64,000 bases of DNA from Myoxocephalus aenaeus (lineage: Eukaryota; Chordata; Actinopteri; Perciformes; Cottidae). Every line of letters starts with the position of its first letter. The stretch's first letter is position 1. Where the stretch lies: positions 1 to 64,000 of the forward strand of contig JBAMJR010000186.1 of the NCBI GenBank assembly GCA_038501785.1, written 5' to 3'. The position numbers and the translations under genes are program-made. The notes beneath the pieces are model-generated. The model did not search any database. It was not told where the DNA came from and saw nothing but the letters and a program-made list of their open reading frames with translations. Below are positions 58,840-64,000 of the stretch, piece after piece.

Positions 58840-59487
58840 TGCAGCTTTTTTAAGGAGAGCTCTTATCCAATCAGATTTCACCTCTATGTCTCTATGGAAG
58901 CAGAGCAGCTTCAAGCTGGCCTTTGCAGATTAAAGTACTTGGGGACATTGTCGTGATTGTCATAGTCTTCAACCAATCAGATCTTTAGTTCGACATGCTG
59001 GGCGTATTCTTTGACGTGCCAGCGCCTGCGAGGTGGCGTCAGCAATAACATGCGACGTGATTGGTCAGTGGGCCAGCGTGACCTTTGTCAACAGAAAGCT
59101 AGCTAGCTGCTAACAGAACTCAGTAGGAGTAAGAACAGTTCAGGCTGAAACAAGAGAAGTTAGGACATGTTTAGTGTTTTGCTTGGTGTAGTTTTTTTTA
59201 ACACTCAAAGGCTGAAGGAGGAGGAGAAACGGACTTGGTGGCGGATTTACTGACAACGCCTTTCTCACGGAGGGTTACGGGCATGTTGGTCGGTGACGAT
59301 CCTAATATCGAATGCCACTGTCGAGCGAACATTTTCAGCCCCAAAACGGGAGGCTCGACTGTCCTCACTGGCGTGCATGGCCATCGAGAAGGACCAGGTA
59401 CTGGGACTGAAGCGCACCGATAAACTGTACAACCGGGTCACTGAACTGTTTGCCAAAGAGAGGAGGATGGACTTTGTCTTTAAGTGA
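58840..59487 (+). pseudogene. hAT-family transposase remnant with internal deletion
   Basis: Bases 59317-59487 encode NATVERTFSAPKR, then ARLSSLACMAIEKDQ, then LKRTDKLYNRVTELFAK and RRMDFVFK with stop. This is the C-terminal dimerisation (hAT_C) region of hAT transposases, whose hallmark is ERTFSxLKR followed by RLSxLAxMxIEK. Residues between the two blocks are missing. Upstream (58840-59290) lies what looks like the 5' untranslated and leading part of the same element, so most of the transposase has been deleted. Confidence 0.7.
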
Positions 59488-59572
59488 ACAGCATCTGGTG
59501 AGTGAAGTGCTGTTTGTGTTACTATTTTGTTTTTACATCTGCAGTCGTATTTAATCATAATCATACAGAGAC

Positions 59573-59920
59573 ACGCCGCTGTTGCTGCTGTTGCCCGCGT
59601 CGGGCGTCGAGCCGGGGCTGGTCCCGCTACCCGGGAGCTAGCTGCTGAAGCTAACGCTGACAACAATTTTGTTGTCTGGATTTTCAGTGTTGTTTACTTG
59701 AGCTCAAATAGTGCAGCCGGCAGGAGCAGCTGATATTCGTGCCGCGGCGCCTCTCACCCGCTACGGTGCCACCCCGCTTGGTTCTCCGCCGGAGTAGCTA
59801 GCGCCGGAGAGGCTAGCGCTATGGAGGTGGTGGGAGAGGCAGGGGTTCCCTCGACGTCAGCCTGTTTTCCATCGCGCCTCCTCGGGTGAGTGTGGTGGCG
59901 AATTTTACGGTAGTTAATAT
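59573..59920 (+). mobile_element. Diverged relative of the short inverted-repeat element, copy 3
   Basis: Contains GTTGCCCGCGTCGGGCGTCG, AGCCGGGGCTGGTCCCGCTA and GGGAGCTAGCTGC, matching the interior of copies 1 and 2. It ends at TTTTACGGTAGTTA (about 59918), like the right end of copy 1. The left terminus is missing and the hAT remnant lies just upstream. Confidence 0.55.
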
Positions 59921-61019
59921 CGTTCCTTCTGATCGTGGCTCGTGCTCTTGAGTGTGTGGTGTTTTTGTACCACAGTTTTGTTGGATTGTTTTGTCATGTT
60001 TTGTAATAACTAAATGTGACTGGTTCTTGTTGATGTGGACTACATGCATTGTCCGTTAATGACGCGGCATCCCGTCATGAGCGTATTTATGTATACGACA
60101 TCAGACGGCACAGAAGGCCCAGGTAGAAAATGCACGGCCAGCCACTGCTTTTCAGTGATGAGAAGTATAAGTACCTTTCACAATTAATGATTTAATTGAG
60201 TATTAAAGGTGGAAAATACATGATTTAGAGCATCAACATAGCAAAGATATAGTGGCGTGAAGTTTACCTGAGCAGAGAGTGAAGTCACTCGCCCTCTGTT
60301 TCTGTGTGTATCCAAGTTTCTCGTTATTTGTTGACATCGACGTTGAAAGCCAATCAAAATGCCCCAATCTAACAGTCCGTTAACATTAATTTATGCGTCT
60401 GATAAACTACTTTCACTGGGTAAGATATATGTATTATCTATTTTTACTACAAAAGCATGTGATTGAGTTTTGCAATAACCCTAACCCAACATTACCCCAC
60501 TATTCATATTCATTATACCACTCAGAAAAGGGAAAAAAAAACGAGTACATTGAATTTAATACTTTGAGTATATACTGCTGATACTACTTCTAACAGAGGA
60601 TTTCCTCTCTGTAGTTTTGCTACTTTTGCTGAGGTAAAGGATCTGAGACTTCACATCCACCACTGCAGACTTCCGCATTGCCCTCTTCAGGCCGAAAGGA
60701 GCAAACAACGAGCTCTTCATTCAGTCAGTTTCCAGTCTGACAGGTAGGGGGCAGCAGACACTAACGCGTGAGAACGTCTGTGTGGCACCGGGGACTGATT
60801 CCCTCTGCTGTTTGTGTTAGTAATTATAGAGTCATTAAACCTCAAGCATCCTCCTCAGCTGTGGAGGCACACTATTATCTGTAGATCAATAATATTGTGT
60901 GCACATGTTTGCACGTGGAGGTGCTCACGGTGAGAGTGAGAGAGTATGGGAGGTTGACTGCGAGTAATGGGCCATAATTAGGGGTGAATGTTTGCACACA
61001 CTCACACACACACACACAC
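59921..61019. other. Gene-free stretch
   Basis: No gene is supported. A short (CA)n lies at about 61002-61020. Confidence 0.5.
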
Positions 61020-61200
61020 ACGACGCGCACACGCGCAATAGCCCGAGGTAATTTGGCGGCACTAAATGAGATTATCAGTAGCGAGGTGATTAATGAGCAT
61101 CCCTACTGCAGAGCCTTATAATCAACAGTCACCGCTCTGCTGTGATACACACTAGCTGGAGCTCTGCTCAGGTAACAGGATACCCAGCGCCTGCTGCTAA
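61020..61200. promoter_or_regulatory. Candidate conserved non-coding element
   Basis: Complex block: GAGGTAATTTGGCGGCAC, TAAATGAGATTATCAGTAGC, GAGGTGATTAATGAGCATCC and CCTTATAATCAACAGTCACC. Dense in homeodomain-type ATTA cores and GATTA sites. Appearance only. Confidence 0.35.
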
Positions 61201-63844
61201 CATCAGCCTCCTCCACGCCAACAGGATGCACGAGCAATCAGCTGAAATCTGAACTGATCACTGGGGTGCCAGAGTAACTTTTAATTACATCATTTAATAC
61301 TGATTGAATGCACTCACGTGCAACACTGGTGGGGTTTATTCAGTGCGGTTGTCTTTATATTTAACTTAAACGATACCGATGACTGGGGTGGAATTTGGTG
61401 TAATATCTTTCTACAAATTGGGAAGATGTTGTTGCTCTTTTTTTCAGGGAAATTTGCAAAACATATAAACAAAATCTGTTAATAGCAAATGATGGAATCA
61501 GTGAAAAGAGAGTGGAAGGAGCGAAAAGGCACCGTGTGTATTGTAGCTTTGCAGCAGTTAAATGTAAGATTCATGTGAAGTATAATTTTCATTCCGAGAA
61601 ACCAAAATCACTCTTTATTTAGGGTTACTTGCAGCTTCTACGTGTGGCTTCTGTCAATTTGAGGTATTGGCATTATAACAATAGAGTAGCAGCCTCTGCA
61701 TTACATATTGTGTCAATTTGTGTCAAATTCTTTGGTAGAAAAAAAACACGACAAAACAAGTTATTACGATCATTATACTTGTTTTATGTGCAAATGTAAT
61801 TCTCTCAGCAGCAGACGATTGAAAGAGTGAAAAGCCGATAGTGTTTAAGTGTTTAATCTCTTCAGTTAAGCCAATGAGAAAACAAACGCGACAGAGGAGG
61901 AGGCGGCACAAGTTCATCTTCTGTTCTGCAGCAAATTAGAGGCTTTATTTGAAATGGAGTCTTTATTTTGAAAAAAAAAAAAAACACACTAAACGGAATG
62001 CTTCGAGACAGATTGTAGCAACCGTGCGAATTATCCTCTTAATTTCTTTTAATTATTACAAAGTATCAGAATACATTGAATCCACGACATATCGATATGC
62101 CATTTTCGGTATGTATTTAAGATGGACATACAGTCAAAACACAGTGTGCAGCAGGGGCATATTAAAGAAGCGCCACTCTTTAAAATGACCTCAACCGCAT
62201 TCTATATTTCATTCTCTCCTCCTGCTGGACGGAGCGGTTTCCACCATCTCCGTGTGCAGACACCTAGATCAGATAATGCTCTCTAAGTCTCTATAGTGAG
62301 CCGTTTGAAGTAGCTCCAGTGAACTGCAGCCCTCCCCCCAGCCTTCGCCTCTTGTTCCGCGAGAACTGTGCAGTGTGTGCGGGGTGACGGGGTCAGGGTG
62401 ACTGGGTCCCCTCCATCTCCATATAGGCTGTAGGCTACAGCTGCTCCTATGAGATTGGTACCTCAAACACAGAGACTGCGCCTTAGATGTCCCTGCATGG
62501 ATGTGTGTGTGTGTGATAAGGGCCAGAGGATGGAGACATCTTTATTGTGTAGAAGTGGGAGGATTATCCCATCATCGCTGTATTAAATACAAAGACCGGG
62601 GATGGCAGGCCGGTTAACCAGGTGCTGCAGCACCCACCCTGACCGCGACCTTTCACCTTTACAACAGCTGACCTGGATATCCACTCTTCCCGATCGCCTC
62701 TTCCCGCGTGCTGCACGACATACAGAATGATGCACCGTCATCGGATCGTTGGTTATCCCTTCCTAAGGAGTATACTTTACGTTTCATGTTTTATTAAATC
62801 AGTTCGGGGAAGATGAGTCCGGTGCTTTGCTATATATTTTTTTTTCATTTTTGAGCTCCGTCGTCGTCGTCCAAAAACCACTCAAAACACAATCAAGAAC
62901 GCACCGGTGAGCCACACGGTTGCACCACCGGGTGACATGTTCCTTCATTAACATGCAACCTGGGCTCCGGTGTTTATTTTGAAACGAGCCCACACACACA
63001 TCCTGGTGTGTAAATACTCCCCAGGACCCCACATGTGTGTTAATCCACGGTTTAAAAATACTCCCCAACAAGCACATTATTAACTCCAGTTTGTGTAATG
63101 TTTTCTAGAAACTACAGTGTCCAGGTTTTTAAAGAAATTAATATGCTTTTTTAAACATTCAAATAAATACACAATATCTTTTTTTTTAAAATAGATTTAC
63201 GTCAGAGAGAGAGAGAACTGAGAACCACAGACCAGGGATGTATTTAGAGAGGTGCTTATGTGTACTTGTTTGTGGTCATTTCATGGGATTTAGTGGCAAT
63301 AATAAAATATTACATTTCACCAGAATTAGCAACACAAGTTGCTTTGGCTTCCCCTAAACTAAGGCTAATCACCGATCAATACACCATTAATTAGTTAACT
63401 ATTTATATAATGTATTTTCTTACAACAAGTTGTGAAATTCTTCATGTCACTGTGTTTCAGTTTTCTCAAATAAAAAGGTGAGCAATTAATTAGTGGTTAA
63501 AACAGTGAATCACAGCGGAGTGATGCTGTCAGTGGAAGATGATCACACATTCATTTTAATGAAGTCCACCGCATTTGTTGCTGATTTCCCCCCTTATATC
63601 AAGAAAAAAAAATCTCATCAAAGCGGCAGCATAAAAGATGCGAAACACTGATCTATGAAAAAAAAAAAAAAAATCAGTATTTAAAGATAATGAAATAGAG
63701 CACATTCAGAAGCCGACGTGTTCAGAACTCAATAATTCAACGTTCCCAAAACATCGCTGACACTGTCGCCTCAGTTTCCAGGCTGTGTTGGCCTGCAGCG
63801 CTGCCACAAAGTGATCCCAGCTACAGAGCGCCGAGTGAAAGTCT

Positions 63845-63847
<3 letters not shown>
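61201..63847. other. Gene-free stretch
   Basis: Contains poly-A/T runs (61969, 62837, 63180, 63657) and a short TG tract at 62501-62514. No supported gene, RNA or recognised mobile element. Confidence 0.5.

Positions 63848-63890
<43 letters not shown>
63848..63890. repeat. (GT)n microsatellite
   Basis: About 21 perfect GT units. The region after it to the window end is non-coding. Confidence 0.96.
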
Positions 63891-63891
<1 letters not shown>

Positions 63892-64000
63892 CTCCCCATC
63901 TATCATCTCTGCTATCAGCACACGACTAATATTTACCCTGACCTCATCACTATTCATCTGTTGATGCCTCGGCATCGCCCGGGTTTGATTGTTTATCATC

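Noticed and set aside
1..64000. tRNA, rRNA or snRNA genes
   Set aside because: I looked for tRNA B-box (GGTTCRANYCC-like) and A-box pairs and common snRNA motifs by eye and found no convincing set; a covariance-model scan would be more sensitive.

Overview
This is vertebrate nuclear DNA, almost certainly from a ray-finned (acanthomorph/percomorph-type) fish. There are split genes with GT-AG introns, abundant CA/GT microsatellites, and many dispersed repeats of kinds familiar from spiny-rayed fish genomes. The species cannot be named from the sequence.

Only two genes are recognised with confidence, both at the left end and divergently transcribed. Bases 1-81 on the minus strand hold the first coding residues of UBE2QL1, an E2-like ubiquitin-conjugating enzyme whose body lies off the left edge. 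Bases 2515-4063 on the plus strand hold all four coding exons of MED10 (Mediator subunit 10). UBE2QL1 and MED10 are also divergent neighbours in human, so this is conserved synteny. In human the side beyond MED10 is a long gene-poor stretch leading towards ICE1, ADAMTS16 and the IRX genes. The remaining 58 kb here looks the same.

Downstream of MED10, bases 5755-5895 form a well-behaved terminal coding exon with strong codon-position bias. I do not recognise it and see no partner exons. From 6 to 64 kb there is no other convincing gene. The content is microsatellites (a dense cluster at 10.4-13.6 kb), 3' ends of non-LTR retrotransposons (8.7, 11.9, 14.2, 22.7, 32.0, 38.3 and 38.5-39.3 kb), several copies of unnamed teleost dispersed repeats, a short inverted-repeat DNA element in two good copies (19.2 and 32.0 kb, the second nested inside a LINE), a related fragment next to an hAT transposase remnant (58.8-59.9 kb), and a 0.75-kb element with about 100-bp terminal inverted repeats (56.0-56.76 kb).

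Between the repeats lie non-repetitive, high-complexity blocks (7.9, 31.5, 36.1, 51.2, 53.7, 54.3, 57.2 and 61.1 kb) that read like conserved non-coding elements, as expected in a developmental-gene desert. This is inference; an alignment to other fish would decide it. I found no wholly new biological system. The best leads are the orphan exon, the nested inverted-repeat element, the long-TIR element with repeated subterminal motifs, an exact 22-bp array carrying YY1-like motifs, and a minus-strand signal-peptide-like exon candidate at 51.2 kb.
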